Source: Streptomyces sp. NWU339
GTDB taxonomy: Bacteria > Actinomycetota > Actinomycetes > Streptomycetales > Streptomycetaceae
Assembly: GCF_003143855.1 (NCBI RefSeq)
Contig: NZ_QFRK01000033.1
Span: 28,210-92,209 of the forward strand
Direction: 5' to 3'
DNA: 64,000 nucleotides
Shown one piece after another: positions 7,785 through 16,903 of this stretch. The first letter of the stretch is position 1. The number at the start of each line of letters is the position of its first letter. The notes under the pieces are model-generated. The model searched no databases. It was not told the origin of the DNA and saw only the letters and a program-made list of their open reading frames with translations. A program made the translations under genes and the position numbers.

Positions 7785-10700
7785 ATGAGCACCGGCACCC
7801 ACGAGACGCCCGACACCCGCGCCCACGCCCCGGCCGACACCGGTACCGGCCCCGGCGCCGGCTTCCACGGGTCGGTCGACGGCGGCACCTACCAGGTGCT
7901 GCGCGACCGGCTGTCCGCGCAGGCCGCCGAACTGGCCCGCCGCACCGAGGCGTTGAACCGGCAGAGGATCGAGGCGTTCGGCTCCACCGAACTGCGCCTC
8001 ACCGGCACCGAACGACTGCGCACCGACCGCGCGAGCGTGCCCCGCGACATCGTCGCCGTGGGCGACGTGCTCCTCTTCGGCTACGGCGCCCAGCCCCGCC
8101 CGGACACGGACACCGCCGTCGGAGACGTCCTCGCCGCCCACGACCGCGACTTCAACCGGCTGCCCGACGACGCCGTACCCGGACTCCTCGACGACCCCGC
8201 CTTCGTACGGGAGTTCGCCGCCCTGCACCGCTACTACCGCCAGGCGCGCCTGCTGCGGCTGCGCCGCGTGGACGGCAAACTGCTCGCCGTCTTCCAGACC
8301 GGTGAGAAGGCCGGCGACATCCGCGTCCTGCGCTGGTCGGTGACCGAGGACGGCCGGGCCGCCTTCCTCGACGCGCGCGGCGACCGCGACCACGCGCGCA
8401 CCCCGGCCCCGGACATCGAGTGGATCCGCACCACCCGCGAGGACCACGTCCTCGGTCGGCACCCGCACGTCTCCGTCCAGGGGGAGGTCTTCGTCGACAC
8501 CCTCGGCGGCACACTCACCGTCAAGACGGAGAGCGACACCGAGACCCCCGAGGGCATCCACAGCGAACCGGTCGACGAACCGCTCCAGTCCCTCGCCGAC
8601 GCGGAGGTCTCCTACGCCCGCGTCGGCGCCCTGATCCTGCTGCGGGTCCTGCCCTACAAGGAGACCGCGCACCGCCACCTCGTCTTCAACACCCTCACCC
8701 GGACCGTCGTCCGCCTCGACGGCGTCGGACAGGGCTGCCGGCGCCTGCCCGAGGACCAGGGCATCGTGTTCCCCGGCGGCTACTGCCTGGCCGCCGGACC
8801 CCACAAGACGTACGAACTCGACACGACCGGCATGGAGTTCGAGCGCGAGGTGCGCTCACCCAACGGCGAGGACGTGCTGTACGCCTTCCACGCACCCGGC
8901 CGGGGCCGCGCCCTGCTGCTGTCGTACAACGTGATCCGCGAGGAGGTCGCCACCCCGCTGACCTGCCACGGCTGGGCCCTGTTCGACGACGGCGCGCTCA
9001 CCCTGCTGCGGCCCGACGGCGACGAACCGGCCCGCGTCCACCCGCTCCAGCAGTGGTACTCGCCCTACGTCTCCGACACCCACGCCGCCGCTCAGCCCGT
9101 CGGCGACGGCCCCCTCGACCGGGTCGGCAACGCCGACCTCGTACGCGGCGTCTCCGACTGCCTGTCCCTGGCCCGCTCCGTCACCGAGACCACCCCGACC
9201 ACCGAGGTGTACGAGGCCCTGGTCGCCGCCTGCGTCCGCACCGCGGACGCCCACCACTGGCTGGCCGACCCCGAACTCGGCGATCTGCACGCCCCGTTGG
9301 AGCAGGTGCGCGGCACCGCCGAACAGGTCCTGGCCGAGTTCGAGACCGTACGCGACCTCTCCCGCCGAGCTGCCGAAGCACTCGACGAGGCGGCCGCCCG
9401 CATCGCCTCCGTGGTACGCCGACTGCGCGGAGAACAGCCCCGCGAGGCCACCGCCTGGGTCGCCGGACTCACCGAACTCCGCCACGCCCAGGGCCACCTG
9501 CTGACCCTGAAGGAGATGCGGTACGCCGACCACGCCCGCATCGACGAACTCGCCGCCGACGCCGGGCACGACCTCGCCTCCTTCGGACAGCGCGCGGTCA
9601 CCCATCTCGCCCACGAGGACGCCTTCGCGGCCCACCACGCCGACGTCGAACGCCTCGTCGCCGACGCGGAGGCGATCGGCACCGCCGCCGAGGCGGCCCC
9701 GGTCGCCGCCCGCCTGGACGAACTCGCCGACGGACTGCGGACGGTGACCGAGGTCGTCGCCGGCCTCGACATCGGTGACGCGACCGTCCGCACCGCCGTA
9801 CTGGAACGCGTCGCCGAGGCCCTCGGCGGCGTCAACCGCGCCCGCGCCACCCTCGACGCCCGCCGGCGCGGCCTGCGCGACCGGGAGGCACGCGCCGGAT
9901 TCGCCGCCGAGATCGCCCTGCTCGGCCAGACGGTCACCGGCGCCCTCGCCGCCGCCACCGACCCCGAGTCCTGCGACGAACAACTGACCCGCGTACTGGC
10001 CCAGTTGGAAACCCTGGAGTCCCGTTTCGCGGAGTTCGACGACGTGCTCGGCGAACTCGCCGACCAGCGCACCGAGATCTACGAGGCGTTCGCCGCCCGC
10101 AAACAGAGCCTCACCGACGCCCGCGCCCGCCGCGCCGAACAGCTCGCCTCCGCCGCCGACCGCGTCCTCGCGACGATCGCCCGCCGCTCCACCACCCTCG
10201 CCGACACCGACGAGGTGAGCACCTACTTCGCCTCCGACCCACTGGTCGCCAAGGTCCGCCGCACCGCCGGTGAACTGCGCGAACTCGGCGACCGGGTCCG
10301 GGCCGAGGAACTCGACGGACGCCTCCGCTCCGCCCGGCAGGAAGCCGCCCGCGCCCTGCGCGACCGCACCGACCTCTACGCCGACGGCGGCCGCGCCCTC
10401 CGCCTGGGCGGCCACCGCTTCGTCGTCACTACCCAGCCCCTCGACCTCACCGTCGTCCCGCACGGCGACACCCTCGCCTTCGCCCTCACCGGCACCGACT
10501 ACCGCAGCCCCGTCACCGACCCCGCCCTCATCGACGGCCGCCGCCACTGGGAGCGGCACCTGCCCTCCGAGTCGCCCGAGGTCTACCGCGCCGAACACCT
10601 CGCCGCCCGCCTCCTGCACGAGCACGGCCCCGCCGCCCTGAACGGCGCCGACGACCTCGACGCCCTGGTGCGCCGGGCCGCCGAGGAGGCCTACGACGAG

Positions 10701-12740
10701 GGGTACGAGCGCGGCGTCCACGACCACGACGCCACCGCGATCCTCACCGCCGTGCTGCGCCTGCACGACGGGGCCGGAGTCCTGCGCCACGAGCCCGCCG
10801 CCCGCGCCCTCGCCCTGCTGCACTGGACCCACGGCACCACCGCCGAGGAACGCGCCGACCTCACCCGCCGGGCCCGCTCCCTCGCCCGGGTCCGCGACGC
10901 CTTCGGCCCGCCCCCCGCGCTCGCCGAACTGCACACCGAACTCGCCCGCACGATCGCCGACCGGCACCCCGGCGCGACCGCCCGACCGGAAGCCTGCGCC
11001 GCCTACCTCTTCGACGAACTCACCACCGGCCCCGACGGGTTCGTCATCAGCGCACAGGCCCGCACCCTGCTCGACAAGTTCCGCCGCACCGTCGCGACCG
11101 AGGCCTACGACGAGGACCTGCCCGCCCTCACCGACCTCACCGCCCGCCGCCAGCTCGTCGAGGCCTGGCTGTCCGCGTACGCCACCGCCACCGGCACCCA
11201 CCTCACCCCCGGCGACCTCGCCGAGGCCGTCGCCGCCGAACTCTGCCCCGACCAGCCCCGCCACGAGTCCGACGTACCCCTCACCACCACCGTGGAGGGC
11301 CTGCTCGGCACCCACTCCCGCATCACCGACCGGCGCCTGGCCCTCCGCCTGGACGAATTCCTCGCCCGCACCCAGGAGTTCCGGGAGCACGACACCCCCG
11401 CCTTCCGCGCCTTCCAGCGCCGCCGCACCGCCCTGGTCGACGCCGAACGCACCCGGCTGCGCCTGGACGACCACCGCCCGCGCGTGATGTCGACCTTCGT
11501 CCGCAACCGCTTGGTCGACGAGGTCTACCTCCCCCTCATCGGGGACAGTCTCGCCAAACAGCTCGGCACCACCGGCGAGTCCGCACGCACCGGCACCGGC
11601 GGACTGCTGCTCCTGGTCTCCCCGCCCGGCTACGGCAAGACCACCCTCATCGAATACGTCGCCGACCGGCTCGGCCTCGTCCTGGTGAAGATCAGCGGCC
11701 CCGCGCTCGGCCACACGGTCACCTCCCTCGACCCGGCCGAGGCGCCGAACGCCACCGCACGCCAGGAGATCGAGAAGATCAACTTCGCGCTGGCCGCCGG
11801 CAACAACACCCTCCTCTACCTCGACGACATCCAGCACACCTCGCCCGAACTCCTCCAGAAGTTCATCCCGCTCTGCGACGCCACCCGCCGCGTGGAGGGT
11901 GTGTGGGAGGGCGAGCCGCGCACCTACGACCTGCGGGGCAAGCGGTTCGCCGTCTGCATGGCCGGCAACCCGTACACCGAGTCCGGCGAACTCTTCCGGG
12001 TGCCCGACATGCTGGCCAACCGCGCCGACGTGTGGAACCTCGGCGACGTCCTCACCGGCAAGGACGACGCCTTCGCGGCCAGCTTCGTGGAGAACGCCCT
12101 CACCGCCAACCCGGTGCTCGCCCCGCTCGCCGGACGCGACCGAGCCGACCTCGACCTGCTGATCCGCCTCGCCGAGGGCGACCCCACGGCCCACGCCGAC
12201 CGGCTCACCCACCCCTACGCCCCCACCGAACTGGACCGCGTCCTGGCCGTACTGCGCCACCTGCTCACCGCTCGCCGCACGGTCCTGGCGGTCAACGCCG
12301 CCTACATCGCCTCCGCCGCCCAGTCCGACGACGCCCGCACCGAGCCGCCGTTCCGCCTCCAGGGCTCCTACCGCAACATGAACAAGATCGCCCAGCGGAT
12401 CCAGCCGGTCATGAACGACGCCGAACTCACCGCCGTCATCGACGACCACTACACGGCCGAGGCCCAGACCCTCACCACCGGCGCGGAGGCGAGCCTGCTC
12501 AAACTCGCCGAACTGCGCGGCACCCTCACCCCCGCACAGGCCGACCGCTGGGACGAGGTGAAGGCCGCCCACCTCCGCACTCGCACCCTCGGCGGCCCCG
12601 ACGACGACGCCCTCGTCCGCGCGGTCGCCGTCCTCGCCCTCCTCGGCGACCGCATCGCCGCCGTCGAGTCGGCCATCACTCGCGCGGCCGGCCCCCGGGG
12701 CGCCGGCCGGGGACCTTCGGGGGATCGGAACGTCATCTGA
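7785..12740 (+). CDS. Giant AAA ATPase of the DUF3686 / so-called DNA repair ATPase type
   Basis: A single 1651-residue ORF. The N-terminal ~550 residues (for example GSVDGGTYQVLRDRLSAQAA) resemble the beta-rich DUF3686-type domain that precedes such ATPases. Residues about 520-900 are helical and coiled. A C-terminal AAA domain carries Walker A SPPGYGKTTLIEY (about 1279-1291), Walker B LLYLDDIQHTSPELL (about 1342-1356) and CMAGNPYTESGELFRVPDML, a MoxR-like sensor 1 region. The DNA-repair name is an automatic annotation without a demonstrated activity that I know of. It follows the flotillin gene, so a membrane-linked remodelling role is a reasonable inference. ATG at 7785 follows GAGAGGC. 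Confidence 0.88.
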   Translation: MSTGTHETPDTRAHAPADTGTGPGAGFHGSVDGGTYQVLRDRLSAQAAELARRTEALNRQRIEAFGSTELRLTGTERLRTDRASVPRDIVAVGDVLLFGYGAQPRPDTDTAVGDVLAAHDRDFNRLPDDAVPGLLDDPAFVREFAALHRYYRQARLLRLRRVDGKLLAVFQTGEKAGDIRVLRWSVTEDGRAAFLDARGDRDHARTPAPDIEWIRTTREDHVLGRHPHVSVQGEVFVDTLGGTLTVKTESDTETPEGIHSEPVDEPLQSLADAEVSYARVGALILLRVLPYKETAHRHLVFNTLTRTVVRLDGVGQGCRRLPEDQGIVFPGGYCLAAGPHKTYELDTTGMEFEREVRSPNGEDVLYAFHAPGRGRALLLSYNVIREEVATPLTCHGWALFDDGALTLLRPDGDEPARVHPLQQWYSPYVSDTHAAAQPVGDGPLDRVGNADLVRGVSDCLSLARSVTETTPTTEVYEALVAACVRTADAHHWLADPELGDLHAPLEQVRGTAEQVLAEFETVRDLSRRAAEALDEAAARIASVVRRLRGEQPREATAWVAGLTELRHAQGHLLTLKEMRYADHARIDELAADAGHDLASFGQRAVTHLAHEDAFAAHHADVERLVADAEAIGTAAEAAPVAARLDELADGLRTVTEVVAGLDIGDATVRTAVLERVAEALGGVNRARATLDARRRGLRDREARAGFAAEIALLGQTVTGALAAATDPESCDEQLTRVLAQLETLESRFAEFDDVLGELADQRTEIYEAFAARKQSLTDARARRAEQLASAADRVLATIARRSTTLADTDEVSTYFASDPLVAKVRRTAGELRELGDRVRAEELDGRLRSARQEAARALRDRTDLYADGGRALRLGGHRFVVTTQPLDLTVVPHGDTLAFALTGTDYRSPVTDPALIDGRRHWERHLPSESPEVYRAEHLAARLLHEHGPAALNGADDLDALVRRAAEEAYDEGYERGVHDHDATAILTAVLRLHDGAGVLRHEPAARALALLHWTHGTTAEERADLTRRARSLARVRDAFGPPPALAELHTELARTIADRHPGATARPEACAAYLFDELTTGPDGFVISAQARTLLDKFRRTVATEAYDEDLPALTDLTARRQLVEAWLSAYATATGTHLTPGDLAEAVAAELCPDQPRHESDVPLTTTVEGLLGTHSRITDRRLALRLDEFLARTQEFREHDTPAFRAFQRRRTALVDAERTRLRLDDHRPRVMSTFVRNRLVDEVYLPLIGDSLAKQLGTTGESARTGTGGLLLLVSPPGYGKTTLIEYVADRLGLVLVKISGPALGHTVTSLDPAEAPNATARQEIEKINFALAAGNNTLLYLDDIQHTSPELLQKFIPLCDATRRVEGVWEGEPRTYDLRGKRFAVCMAGNPYTESGELFRVPDMLANRADVWNLGDVLTGKDDAFAASFVENALTANPVLAPLAGRDRADLDLLIRLAEGDPTAHADRLTHPYAPTELDRVLAVLRHLLTARRTVLAVNAAYIASAAQSDDARTEPPFRLQGSYRNMNKIAQRIQPVMNDAELTAVIDDHYTAEAQTLTTGAEASLLKLAELRGTLTPAQADRWDEVKAAHLRTRTLGGPDDDALVRAVAVLALLGDRIAAVESAITRAAGPRGAGRGPSGDRNVI

Positions 12741-12796
12741 AGGACTGTGAATTCCCTTAGATGAAAGGGGTTTATCTACGCGCGAAGATGATCCGG

Positions 12797-12812
12797 CTGA
12801 ATGATCATTCAG
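12797..12812. promoter_or_regulatory. Perfect 16-bp palindrome upstream of the SGNH hydrolase gene
   Basis: CTGAATGATCATTCAG is fully self-complementary and AT-richer than its surroundings. It lies 114 bp upstream of the esterase ATG and 57 bp after the ATPase stop. This suits a dimeric regulator site for the esterase gene, but no regulator is identified. Confidence 0.5.
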
Positions 12813-12865
12813 GCATTACGGGCGGCTTTTCGCCGAGGTGTTACTGACGAGTTCCAGCCCTGCTA

Positions 12866-12899
12866 AAAGAGTGGTTGTTTCATCAACCAACCACTCTTT
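12866..12899 (+). promoter_or_regulatory. Perfect 12-bp inverted repeat in the esterase leader
   Basis: AAAGAGTGGTTG (12866-12877) and CAACCACTCTTT (12888-12899) flank a 10-nt loop, 26 bp upstream of the esterase ATG at 12926. It could be a second operator, a leader hairpin controlling translation, or a terminator for the upstream ATPase gene. The low GC content of the stem is unusual for this genome. Confidence 0.55.
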
Positions 12900-12925
12900 C
12901 CCCGCACTTCGAAGGGCTGACCGCT

Positions 12926-13720
12926 ATGTCAGTGCGTTCTCTCCGGGCCTCCGTGCTGGCCTTCGTCATGGGTACCGCAGCCGTCCTAGGCATGGCGCAG
13001 CCGGCCTCGGCGGCCGGCCACAACTACGTGGCTCTCGGCGACTCCTACTCCTCCGGCGTGGGCGCCGGGAGCTACACGTCCGAGAGCGGCACCTGCAGAC
13101 GCAGCACCAAGTCCTACCCCCAGCTCTGGGCCGCCGCGAACGTCCCGTCCTCGTTCACCTTCGCCGCCTGCAGCGGCGCGACCACGACCAGCGTCTCCAG
13201 CGGCCAGCTGGGCGCACTGAACACGTCGACCACGCTCGTCAGCGTCACCGCGGGCGGGAACGACATGGGCTTCGCGGACGTCATGCAGGCCTGCGTGCTG
13301 CAGAGCGAGGCGACCTGCGTCAGCCGCGTCAACTCGGCCATCTCCCTCATGAACAGCTCCCTCCCGGGCAAGCTCGACACGATGTACAACAACATCCGCT
13401 CGCGTGCCCCGAAGGCCCGCGTGGTGGTCCTGGGATACCCGCGCTTCTACAAGCTCTCGGGCAGCTGCATCGCCGGACTCACCGAGGTCGAGCGCGGCGC
13501 GATCAACAACGCCTCGGACGTGATGAACGGGGTGATCGCCAAGCGGGCGGCCAACGCCGGGTTCACCTTCTCCAGCGTGGTGGACGAGTTCACCGGACAC
13601 GAGCTCTGCTCGGGCGACGCCTGGCTCCACAGCGTGGCGATCCCGGTCGAAAACTCCTACCACCCGAAGGCCGTCGGCCAGTCGAGCGGCTACCTGCCCG
13701 CCTTCCGCACCTCGGTCTAG
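12926..13720 (+). CDS. Secreted SGNH/GDSL esterase-lipase
   Basis: The start is ATG at 12926 (MSVRSLRASVLAF), with GAAGGG upstream. The 264-residue product has a signal peptide ending near ASAAGHN (about residue 30). Block I is ALGDSYSSGVGAG with the nucleophilic Ser. Block III is VTAGGNDMGF. The C-terminal NSYHPKAVGQ holds the catalytic His. Six cysteines suggest three disulfides, as in Streptomyces extracellular lipases of this type. Expected reaction: hydrolysis of acyl esters outside the cell. Two dyads upstream suggest regulated expression; a short hairpin follows the stop. Confidence 0.93.
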   Translation: MSVRSLRASVLAFVMGTAAVLGMAQPASAAGHNYVALGDSYSSGVGAGSYTSESGTCRRSTKSYPQLWAAANVPSSFTFAACSGATTTSVSSGQLGALNTSTTLVSVTAGGNDMGFADVMQACVLQSEATCVSRVNSAISLMNSSLPGKLDTMYNNIRSRAPKARVVVLGYPRFYKLSGSCIAGLTEVERGAINNASDVMNGVIAKRAANAGFTFSSVVDEFTGHELCSGDAWLHSVAIPVENSYHPKAVGQSSGYLPAFRTSV

Positions 13721-13738
13721 CCGAAGCCCGACCTTCGG
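13721..13738 (+). terminator. Short hairpin after the esterase gene
   Basis: CCGAAG, six bases, then CTTCGG, directly after the TAG stop at 13718-13720 and before the convergent cbiO gene. The stem is only 6 bp and there is no T tract, so it is a weak candidate. Confidence 0.35.
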
Positions 13739-13847
13739 ACGGTGCCGGGCGCGCAGGCCCCGGCACCACCCGAACCGAGCCCCCGAGCAGACCCGCTCTC
13801 CTCCCACCCGCGCGACGCCACCCCCAACCCGACCCGCGGACACCGCA

Positions 13848-14687
13848 CTACGGGTCCACCGCGTCCATCGCGGCCAATTCCTCCGGCGTCCGGGGACCGG
13901 CGGCCGTGTCGGCCAGCAGGCCCCGGGCGCGGAGCAGGCGCGCGGCCGCCACACCCCACGGCAACCGCAGCCCCGCCGCCGCGAGGAGGTCCGTGCGGGC
14001 CAGCATCGTGGCCGCCGGGCCGGTGCGGGCGCCGGACGGCGTGAGCAGCGCCGCGTCGTCGGCCCAGCGCAGGGCGAGGTCCACGTCGTGGGTGGCCATG
14101 ACGACCGTGGTGCCGTTCGCGCGCAGCCCGTCGAGGGTGGCGAGCAGCCGCTCCTGGCCGTCGGGGTCGAGCCCCGCCGTCGGTTCGTCCAGGATCAGGA
14201 CCCGGGGCCGCATGGCGACCGCGCCCGCGATCGCCGTCCGCTTGCGCTGCCCGTAGGACAGCAGATGGGTGGGACGGTCGGCGAGAGCGGTGATGTCCAG
14301 CGCCGCCAGCGCCTCCGTCACCCGCGCCCGCACCTCCGCGTCGGACAACCCCAGATTCAGCGGACCGAACGACACGTCCTGGCCCACGGACGCCGCGAAC
14401 AACTGGTCGTCGGGATCCTGCACCACCAGCTGCACGGTCGTCCGTAGCCGGGTCAGCCCCTTGCGGTCGTACCGGACGGGCCGGCCCGCCACGGTCAACT
14501 CGCCCGCACCCGGCCGCAGTCCACCGCTCAGCAGCCGCATCAGCGTCGTCTTGCCGCTGCCGTTGCGGCCCAGCAGGGCGAGCGCGCGCCCCTCCCGCAC
14601 CTCGAAGTCGAGGCCGGTGAGCACGGCCGGGCCGTCCTCGTACGCGAACGACGCGCCCCGCAGGGCGACCAGCACGGGCCCGCTCAT
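13848..14687 (-). CDS. cbiO: Cobalt ECF/CbiMNQO transporter ATP-binding subunit CbiO
   Basis: The start is ATG at 14687, overlapping the cbiQ stop. The 279-residue product has Walker A GRNGSGKTTLMR (about 39-50), Q-loop VVQDPDDQLFAASVGQDV, signature LLSYGQRKRTAIAGAV and Walker B VLILDEPTAGLD followed by ATHDVDL. The QDPDDQLF motif is characteristic of energy-coupling-factor ATPases. It energises cobalt uptake with CbiM, CbiN and CbiQ. It is the last gene of the cbiMNQO operon, which runs from 16521 behind a cobalamin riboswitch. Confidence 0.94.
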   Translation of the reverse strand: MSGPVLVALRGASFAYEDGPAVLTGLDFEVREGRALALLGRNGSGKTTLMRLLSGGLRPGAGELTVAGRPVRYDRKGLTRLRTTVQLVVQDPDDQLFAASVGQDVSFGPLNLGLSDAEVRARVTEALAALDITALADRPTHLLSYGQRKRTAIAGAVAMRPRVLILDEPTAGLDPDGQERLLATLDGLRANGTTVVMATHDVDLALRWADDAALLTPSGARTGPAATMLARTDLLAAAGLRLPWGVAAARLLRARGLLADTAAGPRTPEELAAMDAVDP

Positions 14688-15433
14688 GACAGGGGTCCTT
14701 CCAGGACGAGGGTGAGGACGGCCAGCGCGACAAGCAGCACCACGCTCCCGGCCGTGAAACGGACGGAGACCCGGGCTTCCGGCACCAGCACGCGCAGCGT
14801 GCCGTCGTAGCCGCGTCCGGCGAGCCCCGTCTGCAGCCGCGCCGCCCGGTCGAAGGACCGGACGAACGCGGTCGCGCCGAGCCCGCCCAGCGAACGCCAT
14901 GTCGCCGCACGGGTGGTGTGCCCGAGCCGGGCCGCCTGAGCCTCCCGGACCCGGCGCACCGAGTCGAGCAGCAGGAAACTCATCCGGTACGTCACCAGCG
15001 CCACATCGACGAGGGGAGCGGGCACACCGGCCCGTACCAGGCGCGGCAGCAGATCGGACATCGGCGTGGTGAAGGCGAACAGCAGCACCCCGAGGGAGGC
15101 CGCCGACGTGCGCAGCAGCAACTCCCCGGCACGCAACGGCCCGTCGTCCGCCCAGGACACGAACCCGTCCGGCCCGCCCACCCGCACCAGCAGCGTCAGC
15201 GCACCGGTCACGCAGAAGCCCAGCGGTACCCGGTAGGCACGCCACAACCGCCGTCCCGGCACCCCCGCCGGGCCCAGCAGCACCGCGAGTGCGGTCAGCA
15301 GCACCAGGGCCGAGCCCGGCCAGGGCGGCAGCGAGACCGCCAGCACGGTGAGCCCCAGCCCGAGCACGGCCTTGTCCACGGGATGACGGCGGCGCCAGCG
15401 ACTGCTGTGCGCCGCCGCGTCGATCGGCAGCAC
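14684..15433 (-). CDS. cbiQ: Cobalt ECF transporter T component CbiQ
   Basis: A 249-residue membrane protein with hydrophobic segments near residues 24-55, 70-85, 105-125 and 225-245. The coupling motif ARLGHTTRAATWRSLGGL and the ARLQTGLAGRGYDG segment match the two Ala-Arg-Gly type coupling helices by which T components contact the ATPase. It opens 4 nt before the end of its frame with cbiO. Function: transmembrane scaffold linking CbiO to the substrate-binding CbiMN pair. Confidence 0.93.
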   Translation of the reverse strand: MLPIDAAAHSSRWRRRHPVDKAVLGLGLTVLAVSLPPWPGSALVLLTALAVLLGPAGVPGRRLWRAYRVPLGFCVTGALTLLVRVGGPDGFVSWADDGPLRAGELLLRTSAASLGVLLFAFTTPMSDLLPRLVRAGVPAPLVDVALVTYRMSFLLLDSVRRVREAQAARLGHTTRAATWRSLGGLGATAFVRSFDRAARLQTGLAGRGYDGTLRVLVPEARVSVRFTAGSVVLLVALAVLTLVLEGPLS

Positions 15434-15439
15434 GGGGAA

Positions 15440-15817
15440 TCAGCCCCCGGGTCCCGCGGGGGCCGAGTCCTCGACGTCCGCCTCGGTGCCGGCCCCCCGC
15501 TCCTGCTCCGCCCGCGCCCGTTCCGCCCCCTGCCGACGCCCCCGCCGCAGCCCGAAGTAGTACGCGAGCACGCCCGCGCCGATCGCCGCCTGGAGGGCGA
15601 ACAGCGCCGACTCGATCTCCCCGGACGGCGGTTCGTACAGCGGCGAGAACCACGGCTCGTAACCCGGGTCGATCTCGGTGATCGCGGTCTCCGCCTCCGC
15701 GTCGGCGCCCGCGAACGGCTCCTCCTTGTGGTCGCCGAGCCCGAGGACCAGCGGCACCACGGCGAGCACGGCGACCAGAAGCAGCAACAGGGAGTTGATC
15801 TTCGCGTCACGGCTCAT
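15440..15817 (-). CDS. cbiN: Cobalt transport accessory protein CbiN
   Basis: The start is ATG at 15817, overlapping cbiM by ATGA. The 125-residue product has two membrane spans (about 8-28 and 72-92) around an acidic periplasmic-side loop (GADAEAETAITEIDPGYEPW). This is the normal CbiN layout, here with a longer acidic C-terminal tail than usual. CbiN assists metal loading into CbiM. Confidence 0.92.
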   Translation of the reverse strand: MSRDAKINSLLLLLVAVLAVVPLVLGLGDHKEEPFAGADAEAETAITEIDPGYEPWFSPLYEPPSGEIESALFALQAAIGAGVLAYYFGLRRGRRQGAERARAEQERGAGTEADVEDSAPAGPGG

Positions 15818-16521
15818 CGGGCCACCGCCTCGCCCGCGCCCGCCGACTTCTTCCCGAGCCCGGCCACCAGCACCCCGAGCCGGGTCAGCTCGCCCTTGCT
15901 GGACTGCACCAGCATGCGCATCACCAGCACCGTCAGCAGCCCCTCGCTCACCGCGAGCGGGATCTGCGTGACGGCGAAGATGGAGCCGAACTTGCCGAGC
16001 GCGCCCAGGAATCCGCTGCCCGGGTCGGGGAAGGCGAGCGCCAGCTGCACACTCGTCACGCAGTACGTCGACAGGTCGGCGACGAACGCGCCGCAGAACA
16101 CCGCGGCCATCAGCGGTGCCCCGTACCGCCGCAGCAGCCGGTAGACCCCGTACCCCGCCCACGGCCCGACGACCGCCATCGAGAAGACGTTGGCGCCGAG
16201 CGTGGTCAGCCCGCCGTGGGCGAGCAGCAGGGCCTGGAACAGCAGGGTGATGGTGCCCAGCACCGCCATGACCGGCGGCCGGAACAGGATGGCGCCCAGC
16301 CCGGTGCCGGTGGGATGGGAGCAACTCCCGGTCACCGAGGGCAGTTTCAGCGCGGACAGAACGAAGGTGAACGCTCCCGAGGCGCCCAGCAGCAGCGTGC
16401 TCTCGGGGTGTTCCCTGACCTCACGGGTGAGCGACCGGGCTCCGTGGACGACGAACGGCGCCGACGCGACGCCCCAGGCGACCGCGTGCGCCGGCGGTAG
16501 AAAACCCTCGGCTATGTGCAT
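15814..16521 (-). CDS. cbiM: Cobalt ECF transporter substrate-binding component CbiM
   Basis: The 235-residue product starts MHIAEGFLPPAHAVAW; the N-terminal Met-His-Ile provides metal ligands in this family. The internal LPSVTGSCSHPTGTGLG holds the further conserved His loop. About six to seven hydrophobic helices follow. It is the first gene of the operon and lies 39 nt below a cobalamin riboswitch, so cobalt uptake should fall when B12 is plentiful. The riboswitch argues for cobalt over nickel as the substrate. Confidence 0.95.
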   Translation of the reverse strand: MHIAEGFLPPAHAVAWGVASAPFVVHGARSLTREVREHPESTLLLGASGAFTFVLSALKLPSVTGSCSHPTGTGLGAILFRPPVMAVLGTITLLFQALLLAHGGLTTLGANVFSMAVVGPWAGYGVYRLLRRYGAPLMAAVFCGAFVADLSTYCVTSVQLALAFPDPGSGFLGALGKFGSIFAVTQIPLAVSEGLLTVLVMRMLVQSSKGELTRLGVLVAGLGKKSAGAGEAVAR

Positions 16522-16560
16522 GCTCAGCAGACCCTCTCCAGCACCTCGTGGATGGTTGAC

Positions 16561-16747
16561 GCGCCTTGGCCGGTCTCCTGGCTGACGGGTACCACCGCCC
16601 GTGCTCCGCCTTCCCGGGTCCGAGGGGGACCCAGTGGCTGCCGTTCGGTCCTGTCGGGGGACAGGACCTGGGGCCGGAGCCGGACTTCCCGATCACAGTG
16701 GCGAGGGCCGCACCGGCATCACACCGGATTTCCCGTTCACCAAGGCG
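16561..16747 (-). ncRNA. Cobalamin riboswitch
   Basis: Read on the minus strand. P1 is CGCCTTGG (16747-16740) with CCAAGGCG (16568-16561), a perfect 8-bp closing stem. Inside are GGGAAATCCGGTG, GCCACTGTGATCGGGAAG, a long hairpin GGTCCTGTCCCCCGACAGGACC, GCCACTGG, and the B12 box AGCCAGGAGACCGGCC (16582-16567). These are the conserved blocks of the adenosylcobalamin aptamer in order. The cbiM start lies 39 nt downstream, with a GGAGAGGG ribosome site in between that the expression platform may mask. Confidence 0.93.
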
Positions 16748-16886
16748 TGGCGACACTAGACCCGGTCCCGGGCCGCTGACAAGCAGTCCCCCGGGGGCGC
16801 GCGGACGGCGCCCCGCAGCTCGCACCCCGCGGACCCGGCCCACCGAAGCGCGGGAATGAGGGGAGGGGGTCCTGGGCAGAACCCTG

Positions 16887-16903
16887 CTGCAACTAATATG
16901 CAA
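16887..16903. promoter_or_regulatory. Nur-type (nickel Fur-family) operator before nikA
   Basis: The site cTGCaa-ctaat-atGCAA matches the S. coelicolor Nur box pattern tTGCaa-N5-ttGCAA at 10 of 12 positions. It overlaps TAATAT (16894-16899), a good -10 hexamer, and lies 35 bp upstream of the nikA ATG. Nickel-loaded Nur should block this promoter. The nur gene itself is not in the window. Confidence 0.75.

Noticed and set aside
5624..7888. A 754-codon minus-strand frame opposite flotillin
   Set aside because: It is antisense low-complexity sequence (Leu/Gly/Asp-rich); flotillin on the plus strand has SPFH and coiled-coil features.
8856..12572. A 1238-codon open frame on the minus strand
   Set aside because: It is antisense to the giant ATPase gene and arises from third-position GC bias. 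Its product is Gly/Val/Ala/Glu-rich with no domains, and the plus frame has clear AAA motifs.
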